Both the position numbers and the translations under genes were made by a program. Under the pieces are notes generated by a model, which did not search any database, was not told the DNA's origin, and saw only the letters and a program-made list of their open reading frames with translations. From a bacterium (GTDB lineage Bacteria; Cyanobacteriota; Vampirovibrionia; Gastranaerophilales; Gastranaerophilaceae), in NCBI GenBank assembly GCA_004558955.1, contig SFZC01000043.1:1-14957 (forward strand): 14,957 bases of DNA, in the 5' to 3' direction. Position 1 is the stretch's first letter; the number at the start of each line of letters is the position of its first letter. Shown one piece after another: positions 1 to 5,876 of this stretch.

Positions 1-579
1 GGCGATATCGTTTATGCTCAAAGTGACCGTCTAAATATCAATTATTTCAAAAACGACAGAAGTGTTATGTGGGATTTAGCACCTCATGATGTATCTATGA
101 TTAGTTATGTTTTGGGAAAAAATCCTGAAAGCGTAATTTCTGCTATCGGTTGTTCTTCTGACGGTAACGATATTATGGATATTACACATATCGGAATTTT
201 AATGGAAGGTGGAGCGATTGCACATATTACTGACAGCTGGATTACTCCGAGAAAACATGTTCAATTACTTGTCAGAGGCACTAAGGCAACTGCAATTTTA
301 GATGACACCTTGCCTGAACATAAATTGACAATTTACGATAACTTCAAAGCGGGTAATAAAGAAGTTGTACAACTTGATTACTTGGAAATCGAACCGTTGA
401 AATTGGAATGCCAACACTTTATCAGTTGTTGTGAAACAGGTAAAAAGGCTCGTTCTGACGGTGAAAACGGTTTTGTCGTTGTTAGTATCTTGGAAGAAGC
501 AGAAAAAATTATGCTTGGGGATAGAGTTAAAAACTTGAACCATGTTGATTTTGCACTGTCAAGATCTAAAAAATTATAG
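1..579 (+). CDS. Gfo/Idh/MocA-family NAD(P)-dependent oxidoreductase, C-terminal part (5' end outside window)
   Basis: An open frame runs from the first base to a TAG stop and gives 193 residues; the N-terminal Rossmann domain and its EKP motif lie upstream of the window. Residues around 23-29 read WDLAPHD, the start of the C-terminal alpha/beta substrate domain in this family, where the His-Asp pair normally sits in the sugar or polyol site. The following strands (GAIAHITDSWITPRKHVQLLVRGTKATAILDD) fit the family's open beta-sheet, and a late helix carries the usual DGENGFVVVSILEEAE segment. Members oxidise or reduce sugars, sugar nucleotides, inositols or biliverdin; the substrate cannot be read from this part. 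It is the first visible gene of an operon, with 18 bases to the next gene. The family call is firm, the substrate unknown. Confidence 0.85.
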   Translation, partial: GDIVYAQSDRLNINYFKNDRSVMWDLAPHDVSMISYVLGKNPESVISAIGCSSDGNDIMDITHIGILMEGGAIAHITDSWITPRKHVQLLVRGTKATAILDDTLPEHKLTIYDNFKAGNKEVVQLDYLEIEPLKLECQHFISCCETGKKARSDGENGFVVVSILEEAEKIMLGDRVKNLNHVDFALSRSKKL

Positions 580-597
580 AAAGTAAAAGAGGAAATT

Positions 598-1215
598 ATG
601 GCAAATTTTATATCAATATTTAGAATTTTTGTAGCGTTGTTGGCGGTGTTCTTGTTGTTTGTACATACAACTTGGGCATATTTGACTTCGTTTGTTTTAA
701 CAATTATCGCCTTTGCATTGGACGGTGTTGACGGTTATGTGGCAAGAAAATTTCACGAAGAATCCGAACTTGGCTCAGTTTTGGACATTATGGGTGATAG
801 AATTGTTGAAGTTTCATTTTGGGTAGCGTTTGCAATTTTAGGTTATCTTGCAGGAAATAATGCGGCATTAAATGCAATGTTCCCTATTGTGTGCGTAGCA
901 AGAGCATTTACAACTGACGGAATCAGAAGTGTAGCATTATCAAAAGGTTACACTGCGTTTGGGGCTAAAACAATGCAACAATCAAAAATCGGCAAATTCA
1001 TTTGTGCATCAAGATTTATGAGAATTTCTTATGCTGTTGCAAAAGTTATGGCATTTATCATTATTATTTTAGTGAACACTCCTTGTATGGCAGGTTATGC
1101 AATTACGCCAATCTTAAATACAGTAGGTATTGTATTGGCTTGGTTGGCTATTATTTTCTGTGTAGTCAGAGGATTACCTGTTGTTTTGGAATGTAAAAAT
1201 ATATTGGATAAGTAA
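598..1215 (+). CDS. CDP-alcohol phosphatidyltransferase (PgsA/PssA superfamily), integral membrane
   Basis: This 205-residue protein carries the complete superfamily signature D-x2-D-G-x2-A-R-x8-G-x3-D-x3-D at residues 42-67 (D42, D45, G46, A49, R50, G59, D63, D67), the two-metal site that moves a phosphatidyl group from a CDP-linked lipid to an alcohol, releasing CMP. Hydrophobic segments near residues 7-23, 28-41, 70-86, 145-160 and 173-190 place it in the cytoplasmic membrane. The N-terminus (NFISIFRI) resembles the start of phosphatidylglycerophosphate synthases, so glycerol-3-phosphate is the likeliest acceptor, but serine or inositol phosphate cannot be excluded. AGAGGA lies just before the ATG. 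It sits between an oxidoreductase and trmL in a compact operon; whether the oxidoreductase supplies its polyol acceptor is a guess. Confidence 0.88.
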   Translation: MANFISIFRIFVALLAVFLLFVHTTWAYLTSFVLTIIAFALDGVDGYVARKFHEESELGSVLDIMGDRIVEVSFWVAFAILGYLAGNNAALNAMFPIVCVARAFTTDGIRSVALSKGYTAFGAKTMQQSKIGKFICASRFMRISYAVAKVMAFIIIILVNTPCMAGYAITPILNTVGIVLAWLAIIFCVVRGLPVVLECKNILDK

Positions 1216-1227
1216 GAAGGTAATTTA

Positions 1228-1677
1228 ATGGCAAAGTTAAATATTGTACTTTATGAACCTGAAATTCCGCAAAATACGGGAAATATCGCAAGGCTTTGTG
1301 CGTGTTGCGGAGCAAGTTTGTACTTGGTCGGTAAATTGGGTTTCTCCTTATCTGATAAATACACAAAGCGAGCAGGACTTGACTATTGGGAAAGCGTAGA
1401 TATTCATAAAGTTGAGTCTATGGAAGAAATGTATTCTCAATTTCCGAACGGAACTTTTTACTATTTGACGACCAAAACCGATAAACTATATACAGATATT
1501 CAGTTTAAAGATGGCGATTTCATTGTGTTTGGTCCAGAAACAAGAGGTTTGCCCGAAAAGTACGTTAAAAGTGAATTTGCAAGAACCATTCCGATGAAGG
1601 AAGGTCAAAGAAGTTTGAATTTGTCAAATTCGGTTGCCATTGTTGCCTATGAGGCGATAAGACAAAATGGACTATAA
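1228..1677 (+). CDS. trmL: tRNA (cytidine/uridine(34)-2'-O)-methyltransferase TrmL, SPOUT family
   Basis: The 149-residue product has the length and all landmarks of TrmL (formerly YibK/CspR). It starts with NIVLYEPEIPQNTGNIAR (residues 5-22) and has LGFSLSDKYTKRAGLDYW at 37-54, the SAM-pocket loop FGPETRGLP at 101-109 and SLNLSNSVAI at 129-138, the knot region characteristic of SPOUT methyltransferases. The enzyme works as a cytoplasmic dimer and methylates the 2'-hydroxyl of the wobble nucleotide in certain leucine tRNAs using S-adenosylmethionine. A GAAGG ribosome-binding site precedes the ATG, 12 bases after the phosphatidyltransferase. Its 3' end overlaps the start of nnrD by 11 bases, implying translational coupling. 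Nothing appears missing or unusual. Confidence 0.95.
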   Translation: MAKLNIVLYEPEIPQNTGNIARLCACCGASLYLVGKLGFSLSDKYTKRAGLDYWESVDIHKVESMEEMYSQFPNGTFYYLTTKTDKLYTDIQFKDGDFIVFGPETRGLPEKYVKSEFARTIPMKEGQRSLNLSNSVAIVAYEAIRQNGL

Positions 1678-2485
1678 ACTTCCGAAACGTATTGAAAATT
1701 CTAATAAAAGTACTTATGGCAGAGTTTTGAACCTTGCGGGTTCAGATTATATGTCAGGTGCTGCGTATTTGTCGAGTGTTTCAGCCTTGAAAACAGGTTG
1801 CGGATATTGTTTTTTATGTTCTACAGACCGAGTAATGGATATAGTTGCCGCAAAGACTTCAAACATAGTCTTTTTACCGTTGAGTGATTTAACTCAAAAT
1901 TTAGATAGTTTTGATGTTGTAATGTGCGGTTGCGGCTTGTCACAAAGTGATGTGGCATTGGCTAATTTAACGGATTTGTTCGCCGGTCTTAATCCAAAAA
2001 CTCCGTTGGTAATTGATGCAGATGCAATAAATCTGATTTCAAAAACTCCGCAAATATTTTTGTCAAAACGTTTTGAGAAGGTTATAATGACTCCTCACCC
2101 AAAAGAAGCCGCAAGACTTTTGAATAGTTCTGTTGAAGATGTATTGGCTGATGTAAGGTTAAGTGCGGAAAAAATTGCCGCAAAATATAATTGTGTAACT
2201 GTTTTAAAAACGCATAATACGGTTATAGTCAGCCCGAGCGGTGAATTTTACGAAAATCATACGGGTAATAATTCCATGGCAAAGGCTGGTTCAGGTGATG
2301 TTTTGACAGGCATGATATCTGGAATTGCGGCTCAAGGAGCGAATTTGTTTGAGGCTGCGGTCTTGGGTGTGTATTTGCATGGAATGTCAGGTGAAATTGC
2401 ATCAAAATCTTTGACGAATTATTCTGTTATGGCTGAGGATTTGATTGCGAATATTCCAAATGCAATAATGCAACTCGGGGTTTAA
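1667..2485 (+). CDS. nnrD: ADP/ATP-dependent (S)-NAD(P)H-hydrate dehydratase, stand-alone form
   Basis: This 272-residue ribokinase-fold protein matches the C-terminal domain of YjeF-type repair enzymes. Visible landmarks are LNLAGSDYMSGAAYLSS (21-37), VIDADAINLI (115-124), VIMTPHPKEAARLL (139-152) and the nucleotide/catalytic segment HTGNNSMAKAGSGDVLTG (198-215), with D211 the likely catalytic aspartate. The enzyme dehydrates damaged NADH or NADPH hydrates back to the active cofactor at the cost of ADP or ATP. Many bacteria fuse it to the NAD(P)HX epimerase NnrE; here the protein begins directly in the dehydratase domain and no epimerase is visible in the window. It overlaps trmL by 11 bases and is the last gene of its operon. 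Confidence 0.92.
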   Translation: MDYKLPKRIENSNKSTYGRVLNLAGSDYMSGAAYLSSVSALKTGCGYCFLCSTDRVMDIVAAKTSNIVFLPLSDLTQNLDSFDVVMCGCGLSQSDVALANLTDLFAGLNPKTPLVIDADAINLISKTPQIFLSKRFEKVIMTPHPKEAARLLNSSVEDVLADVRLSAEKIAAKYNCVTVLKTHNTVIVSPSGEFYENHTGNNSMAKAGSGDVLTGMISGIAAQGANLFEAAVLGVYLHGMSGEIASKSLTNYSVMAEDLIANIPNAIMQLGV

Positions 2486-2560
2486 ACATAAAATGCAATA
2501 GAAATATTTTATAAGCAGCTTGGTTAGTTTTTATTATGGTATAATTTTTCATAATAACAC

Positions 2561-2585
2561 AGCCTTATTCTAAATGAATAAGGCT
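2561..2585. terminator. Hairpin between convergent nnrD and speD, probable bidirectional terminator
   Basis: AGCCTTATTC and GAATAAGGCT form a perfect 10-bp stem around the 5-base loop TAAAT. It lies 75 bases after the nnrD stop and 29 bases beyond the speD stop on the opposite strand, where a shared terminator is expected. Neither side has a long clean T-run, so it may work less efficiently than a classic intrinsic terminator or as an mRNA end stabiliser. Confidence 0.65.
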
Positions 2586-2614
2586 GATGTTGTGTTTATG
2601 TGTGTGTAAAGTTC

Positions 2615-3070
2615 CTAGCTTTCAATTTGTTCCATAATTTCAAACGGTCTTTCAAGAACTTTCATTGATTCTCTAGTGATAATTCCTCTTTTTAGTTCAG
2701 TGAAAGAAGCTCTTTTTGAACAGAATTTCTCTTTCAAGTATTCATAAGCAACTTTCGGGTCACATTTGTTACCGCAAGTGAATAAGTCAACTGCGGCATA
2801 GCCAAGTTCAGGCCATGTGTGGATTGCTAAGTGGCTTTCTGAAATGATTACTACGCCTGAAACCCCGTAAGGGCTGAACATGTGGAAACATTTTTGAACA
2901 ATGGTTGCTCCGCATTCAAGTGCTGAATCTATCATATACTTTTCGACTTTATCAATATTGTTTAGAATGTTTGGGTTACATTCAAAAAATTCGGCTAATA
3001 CATGTTGTCCCAAGTGGATTTCGTCTAAATCTTCATTTCTATTAAACAAGTCCAAAGGTGAATCTGTCAA
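2615..3070 (-). CDS. speD: S-adenosylmethionine decarboxylase proenzyme (pyruvoyl-dependent), TTG start
   Basis: The product is a bacterial class 1B AdoMet decarboxylase, which makes decarboxylated SAM, the aminopropyl donor for spermidine. With the chosen start it is 151 residues. The processing motif is SESHLAIHTWPE: Ser79 (preceded by Glu) should become the pyruvoyl cofactor, His84 the processing base, and Cys99 in LFTCG the proton donor. LGQHVLAEFF near residue 20 is the usual family start. The frame stays open to an ATG at 3124, but that ATG has no ribosome-binding site, while the TTG at 3068-3070 follows a strong AAGGAG at nine bases, which lies inside the longer frame. No spermidine synthase is nearby. 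It is transcribed away from the response regulator. Confidence 0.93.
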   Translation of the reverse strand: MTDSPLDLFNRNEDLDEIHLGQHVLAEFFECNPNILNNIDKVEKYMIDSALECGATIVQKCFHMFSPYGVSGVVIISESHLAIHTWPELGYAAVDLFTCGNKCDPKVAYEYLKEKFCSKRASFTELKRGIITRESMKVLERPFEIMEQIES

Positions 3071-3079
3071 TTTATTTAT

Positions 3080-3085
3080 CTCCTT
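3080..3085 (-). promoter_or_regulatory. speD: Ribosome-binding site that fixes the speD TTG start
   Basis: On the minus strand AAGGAG is followed by nine bases and then TTG. It is the only strong Shine-Dalgarno sequence in the speD leader and would be coding sequence if the upstream ATG at 3124 were used, which argues for the TTG. Confidence 0.75.
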
Positions 3086-3268
3086 TTTTATAAATGTATA
3101 TAAAATACTGTGTACATAAACCATTTTATAATAAAAATAAAATTTTTCCTGATTATAAGCGGTTATTTTTCCTACGGATTTTTTATAAAGGTCAAAACTA
3201 CACTTATAAGTTGATTATCACCATTTTTTATTGTTAAGTTTTATTAAATATATTCAAAATGTAAATCC

Positions 3269-3288
3269 TTTGTATTATGATTCTTCTA
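3269..3288 (+). promoter_or_regulatory. Element shared between the response-regulator start and the cassette promoter, copy 1
   Basis: TTTGTATTATGATTCTTCTA ends on the first base of the regulator's ATG. An almost identical 20-mer (17 of 20 matches) lies at 4017-4036 in front of the next operon. It contains a -10-like TATTAT (3273-3278). If that hexamer is used, transcription would begin at or just before the ATG, giving a leaderless message, which fits the absence of a Shine-Dalgarno sequence here. Whether it is a core promoter, an operator or chance in A+T-rich DNA cannot be settled from sequence alone. Confidence 0.4.
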
Positions 3289-3986
3289 TGAACAACAAGA
3301 TTTTAGTAGTCGATGACGACACGGCAATAAACGAATTAATTAAGGTAAATTTAGAGCTTTCGGGTTATCAGGTGGTGCAGGCTTTTGATGGAGTGAAGGG
3401 GTTTGCTTTGTGTAAGCAGGAATTACCTTCGCTTGTAATTCTTGATGTTATGATGCCTGAGGTTGACGGGTTTACCGTTGCGAAAAGAATCAGACAAAAC
3501 GAGGAAACAAAAGACATTCCGATAATTATGCTTACCGCTTTGTCTCAGTTAAATGACAAGGTGAACGGGTTTAATATCGGGGTTGACGATTATTTGGTTA
3601 AGCCTTTTGAAATTGATGAATTGTTGGTAAGGGTTCGAGCACTTCTAAAAAGGACAAATCAAATTCCTAAATCCGCCTCAACAAGAGATTTGTTGACATT
3701 AGGTGAAATTACCTTGTTGCCTGAGATTTACAGTGTCAAAATTAATGACAAACAGGTCAAATTAACTCCTATTGAGTTTGAAATTTTTAATTTACTTTTC
3801 CAAAATCATGGAAGTATGGTTTCGTCTGCAAAATTGTTAAAAGAAATTTGGGGCTATTCGCCTGACGATGATATTGAAACGATTAGAGTTCATATCAGAC
3901 ATTTGAGAAGTAAAATTGATAAAATTTCAGACGGCAAAAAATATATTGAAACCATTTATGGGGGCGGATACAAACTAAATATCTGA
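3288..3986 (+). CDS. OmpR/PhoB-family two-component response regulator, orphan
   Basis: The 232-residue protein has a receiver domain (about 1-120) and a C-terminal winged helix (about 135-232). Receiver landmarks are VVDDD (acidic pocket D9-D11), phospho-acceptor D53 in VILDVMMP, T83 in MLTAL and K105 in LVKPFE. The winged helix has KLTPIEFEIFNLL, the recognition-helix stretch DDDIETIRVHIRHLRSKI (193-210) and the wing hairpin IETIYGGGYKL. The ATG at 3288 gives the normal family N-terminus (MNNKILVVDDD); an in-frame TTG at 3231 would add 19 residues unlike the family. No good ribosome-binding site precedes either start. No histidine kinase is adjacent, so the partner must lie elsewhere. Direct repeats in front of the downstream cassette make that cassette a candidate target. 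Confidence 0.93.
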   Translation: MNNKILVVDDDTAINELIKVNLELSGYQVVQAFDGVKGFALCKQELPSLVILDVMMPEVDGFTVAKRIRQNEETKDIPIIMLTALSQLNDKVNGFNIGVDDYLVKPFEIDELLVRVRALLKRTNQIPKSASTRDLLTLGEITLLPEIYSVKINDKQVKLTPIEFEIFNLLFQNHGSMVSSAKLLKEIWGYSPDDDIETIRVHIRHLRSKIDKISDGKKYIETIYGGGYKLNI

Positions 3987-4006
3987 TAAGTGTTTTTAAA
4001 TATACT

Positions 4007-4060
4007 TTTGTAATAATTTGTAATATAGTTCTTCTAAAAGTCAATATTATTCTTCTAAAA
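4007..4060 (+). promoter_or_regulatory. Direct-repeat cluster upstream of the three-gene cassette, candidate response-regulator operator
   Basis: Two 9-bp copies of TTTGTAATA lie at 4007-4015 and 4017-4025, one per 10 bases. Two 11-bp copies of TTCTTCTAAAA follow at 4029-4039 and 4050-4060, 21 bases apart, close to two helical turns. OmpR/PhoB-type regulators bind tandem direct repeats of about 10-11 bp, and such a regulator is encoded immediately upstream. TAATAT at 4021-4026 could be a -10 box with no convincing -35, as at activator-dependent promoters. The repeats are seen directly; the regulatory role is inferred. Confidence 0.45.
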
Positions 4061-4081
4061 TCCTTTATATATATAAGGATT
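4059..4081 (+). other. Inverted repeat in the leader of the cassette
   Basis: AATCCTT and AAGGATT form a 7-bp stem around nine alternating T/A bases that can extend the pairing. It ends about 17 bases before the cassette's first ATG. It could be a terminator or attenuator after the response regulator, a 5' mRNA structure or an operator. There is no T-run after it, which makes a simple terminator less likely. Confidence 0.4.
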
Positions 4082-4097
4082 GTTACGGGGAAATAAT

Positions 4098-5222
4098 ATG
4101 GTTGTAAAAATTGTTAAAACATTATTAAAACATATTGATATTGTGCCTATTGCAAAGGTTGCAACAGTGCCTGCAAAATCGGTGCAAAAACCCATAGGTG
4201 AACTTTTGACGGGTGGTGCTAAAAACACTGTTTCAACCGGTATTAACGGTTTAAAATCTCTCAGAACTAAACTTAGTACTAAAATTGAAGCATATAATGC
4301 AAGAAAACTTGCTGTTTCTAAAAAGTTTGGAACTTCGGAGAAGATTTTGAATAATTGGAACGACTGTTTTGGTATGGTAAATAAAGACGGAGTTTACCAA
4401 AATGCAATAAATCATTTGAACAAATCAGGTTCGATTGATGATTATATAATTGACAGAATCCCGAATTTGCCAAAAAATTCTGAAGATTTTGCAAAAATCA
4501 AGACGCTTTTAAATCAATATTTAGAGAAAAATCTTGATATATATTCTTATTCTCGTATTGAAAAAATATTGAACGGTTTCAATAAAGAAATAGCACCAAA
4601 ATTGAAGAATAACGGAATAATATATGTTCACGATGATACCAAAAGTTACGGTATTATTACTGAATTGTACAAAACTATCAATCCTGATGCAAAAATCGTA
4701 ACAGGTTGGAATAATCTGAAAGAATATTCCAAATTACATAAAGATTTTAATATTGTAATGCTTGATGATTGTCTTGTTTCAGGCGAATCAGCTTCAAAAG
4801 TCTTTAAAAATATTAAAGAAACAGCAATAAACGATAATATTAAAAATGTCGATTTATATGTTTTGTCGGCATTTGAAAAAGGTGTTTCCAAAGTACCTAA
4901 AGGCTTAAATGTTCATTATTCGGGAGCTTTAAAACAGGATTTAAGAAATTCGGAATATTTTAAACGTGATGTTGACAATAAGTACAAAGGGATGTTAATG
5001 GGAATTTTAGGAACAGGAAATCCCGAATATAATGCTTATAGTGCAATGATGTTTGAATATATGGCTCCAAATAACAACAGTAAATTTGGGGCACAGATGA
5101 TAAAACAATTATTTACCGGACCGGAATGCTCTATCAAAGGTGTCTTTGAGCCTGTTGTAGCAAACGACAACGTTTCAAACGGTATCTTAAAAACTTTAGA
5201 CAAATTGAGAAATGTAGGATAA
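4098..5222 (+). CDS. Predicted phosphoribosyltransferase-fold protein, first gene of an unusual cassette
   Basis: I recognise no named family for this 374-residue protein, but the middle carries a probable type I phosphoribosyltransferase core. IIYVHDDTKSYGIITELY (174-191) and KIVTGWNNL resemble the preceding strands and helix, and IVMLDDCLVSGESA (219-232) has the form of a PRPP-binding loop: hydrophobic strand, two acids (D223, D224), then a Ser-Gly-x-Ser turn. Near the C-terminus, MMFEYMAPNNNSKFG contains a Pro-Asn-Asn motif (324-326) that I recall from phosphoribosyltransferase-like domains of bacterial conflict systems ('PRTase-CE'). The first 60 residues are basic and amphipathic, followed by helices. 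The ATG at 4098 is preceded by GGGGA; an in-frame TTG at 4080 lacks such a site. The next gene follows after two bases. Activity, PRPP use and biological role are all inferred. Confidence 0.6.
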   Translation: MVVKIVKTLLKHIDIVPIAKVATVPAKSVQKPIGELLTGGAKNTVSTGINGLKSLRTKLSTKIEAYNARKLAVSKKFGTSEKILNNWNDCFGMVNKDGVYQNAINHLNKSGSIDDYIIDRIPNLPKNSEDFAKIKTLLNQYLEKNLDIYSYSRIEKILNGFNKEIAPKLKNNGIIYVHDDTKSYGIITELYKTINPDAKIVTGWNNLKEYSKLHKDFNIVMLDDCLVSGESASKVFKNIKETAINDNIKNVDLYVLSAFEKGVSKVPKGLNVHYSGALKQDLRNSEYFKRDVDNKYKGMLMGILGTGNPEYNAYSAMMFEYMAPNNNSKFGAQMIKQLFTGPECSIKGVFEPVVANDNVSNGILKTLDKLRNVG

Positions 5223-5224
5223 GT

Positions 5225-5875
5225 ATGATAGTAAAAAATATGTTCAAATTTAATAAATCAAATATCAAGACTTTCAATGAGCCGGCTAAACTTGTTGAAA
5301 AATCAACGTTAAATTTTGAAAATTTATTGAAAAATATTCAAAATTCAAAATCTTATGATGCCTATGTTGACTGTTTTGAAGATTATTTACAAGCTAACTC
5401 GAGGGCTGTCAGATTAAACGAAAACCTTATTAAAGATGGCGAATATTATATAAAAAGCGAATTCTTGGAAGATAGTAATAACTCAAAAATTATTTTAGAA
5501 CAATTAAAGCATTTGAATATTGATATGGCTCCCGAATTTGTAAATTCAACCTCAAATAATATGGGTTTTGCAGCAACAGTTATGAAAATAAAAGGAACTG
5601 AAAAGGGTGAAATTCTGAAGTATTCACAAAATAAAGATTCTGCAAGTGCTCTTTCCAAAAAGAAGGCTTACGAACAATTAGTAAAATTAGCAAATCAGAA
5701 TATCGTGAATGTTGATATTTTAAGGTATCCTGAAGCTCTAAAAATATCTGATGGTAGAATATTTTGCGAAGATTGGTCGAATTTATGTAGCAAAAATAAT
5801 TTTTTACAGACTTATATACCTGATGGTAATGTCTTTGATATATTTAAGAAAATTCACGAAATAATTTATAAATAA
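5225..5875 (+). CDS. Uncharacterised protein, middle gene of the cassette
   Basis: I do not recognise this 216-residue protein. The start is supported by AGGA five bases before the ATG, and it begins two bases after the preceding stop, so co-translation is likely. The N-terminal third is helical and rich in Lys and Asn. From about residue 112 there is a strand-turn-strand pattern with a lysine (MGFAATVMKI, GEILKYSQ), a charged helix (SKKKAYEQLVKLANQ) and two more strands ending in an acidic stretch (GRIFCEDWSNL). That order superficially resembles the N-lobe of a kinase fold up to the hinge, but no catalytic loop or DFG-like motif follows, so kinase activity is not supported. No signal peptide or membrane helix is seen. 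The gene is A+T-rich. Confidence 0.7.
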   Translation: MIVKNMFKFNKSNIKTFNEPAKLVEKSTLNFENLLKNIQNSKSYDAYVDCFEDYLQANSRAVRLNENLIKDGEYYIKSEFLEDSNNSKIILEQLKHLNIDMAPEFVNSTSNNMGFAATVMKIKGTEKGEILKYSQNKDSASALSKKKAYEQLVKLANQNIVNVDILRYPEALKISDGRIFCEDWSNLCSKNNFLQTYIPDGNVFDIFKKIHEIIYK

Positions 5876-5876
5876 T

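Noticed and set aside
2540..2545. Perfect TATAAT on the plus strand after nnrD, possibly the promoter of a small RNA ending at the 2561-2585 hairpin.
   Set aside because: No -35 at normal spacing, and the transcript before the hairpin would be only about 10 bases; more likely chance in A+T-rich DNA.
3231..3287. Upstream in-frame TTG as the response-regulator start.
   Set aside because: It has no ribosome-binding site and would add 19 residues in front of the normal family N-terminus MNNKILVVDDD.
4080..4097. Upstream in-frame TTG as the start of the PRTase-like gene.
   Set aside because: The GGGGA ribosome-binding site lies within those codons and is correctly spaced for the ATG at 4098.
5225..5875. 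Cassette genes as recent horizontal transfer because of low GC.
   Set aside because: Hand counts on sample lines gave about 20-37% G+C in the first two cassette genes, about 40% in one line of the third and about 35% in housekeeping genes: suggestive for the first two but too variable, and no integrase, tRNA or flanking repeats were seen.
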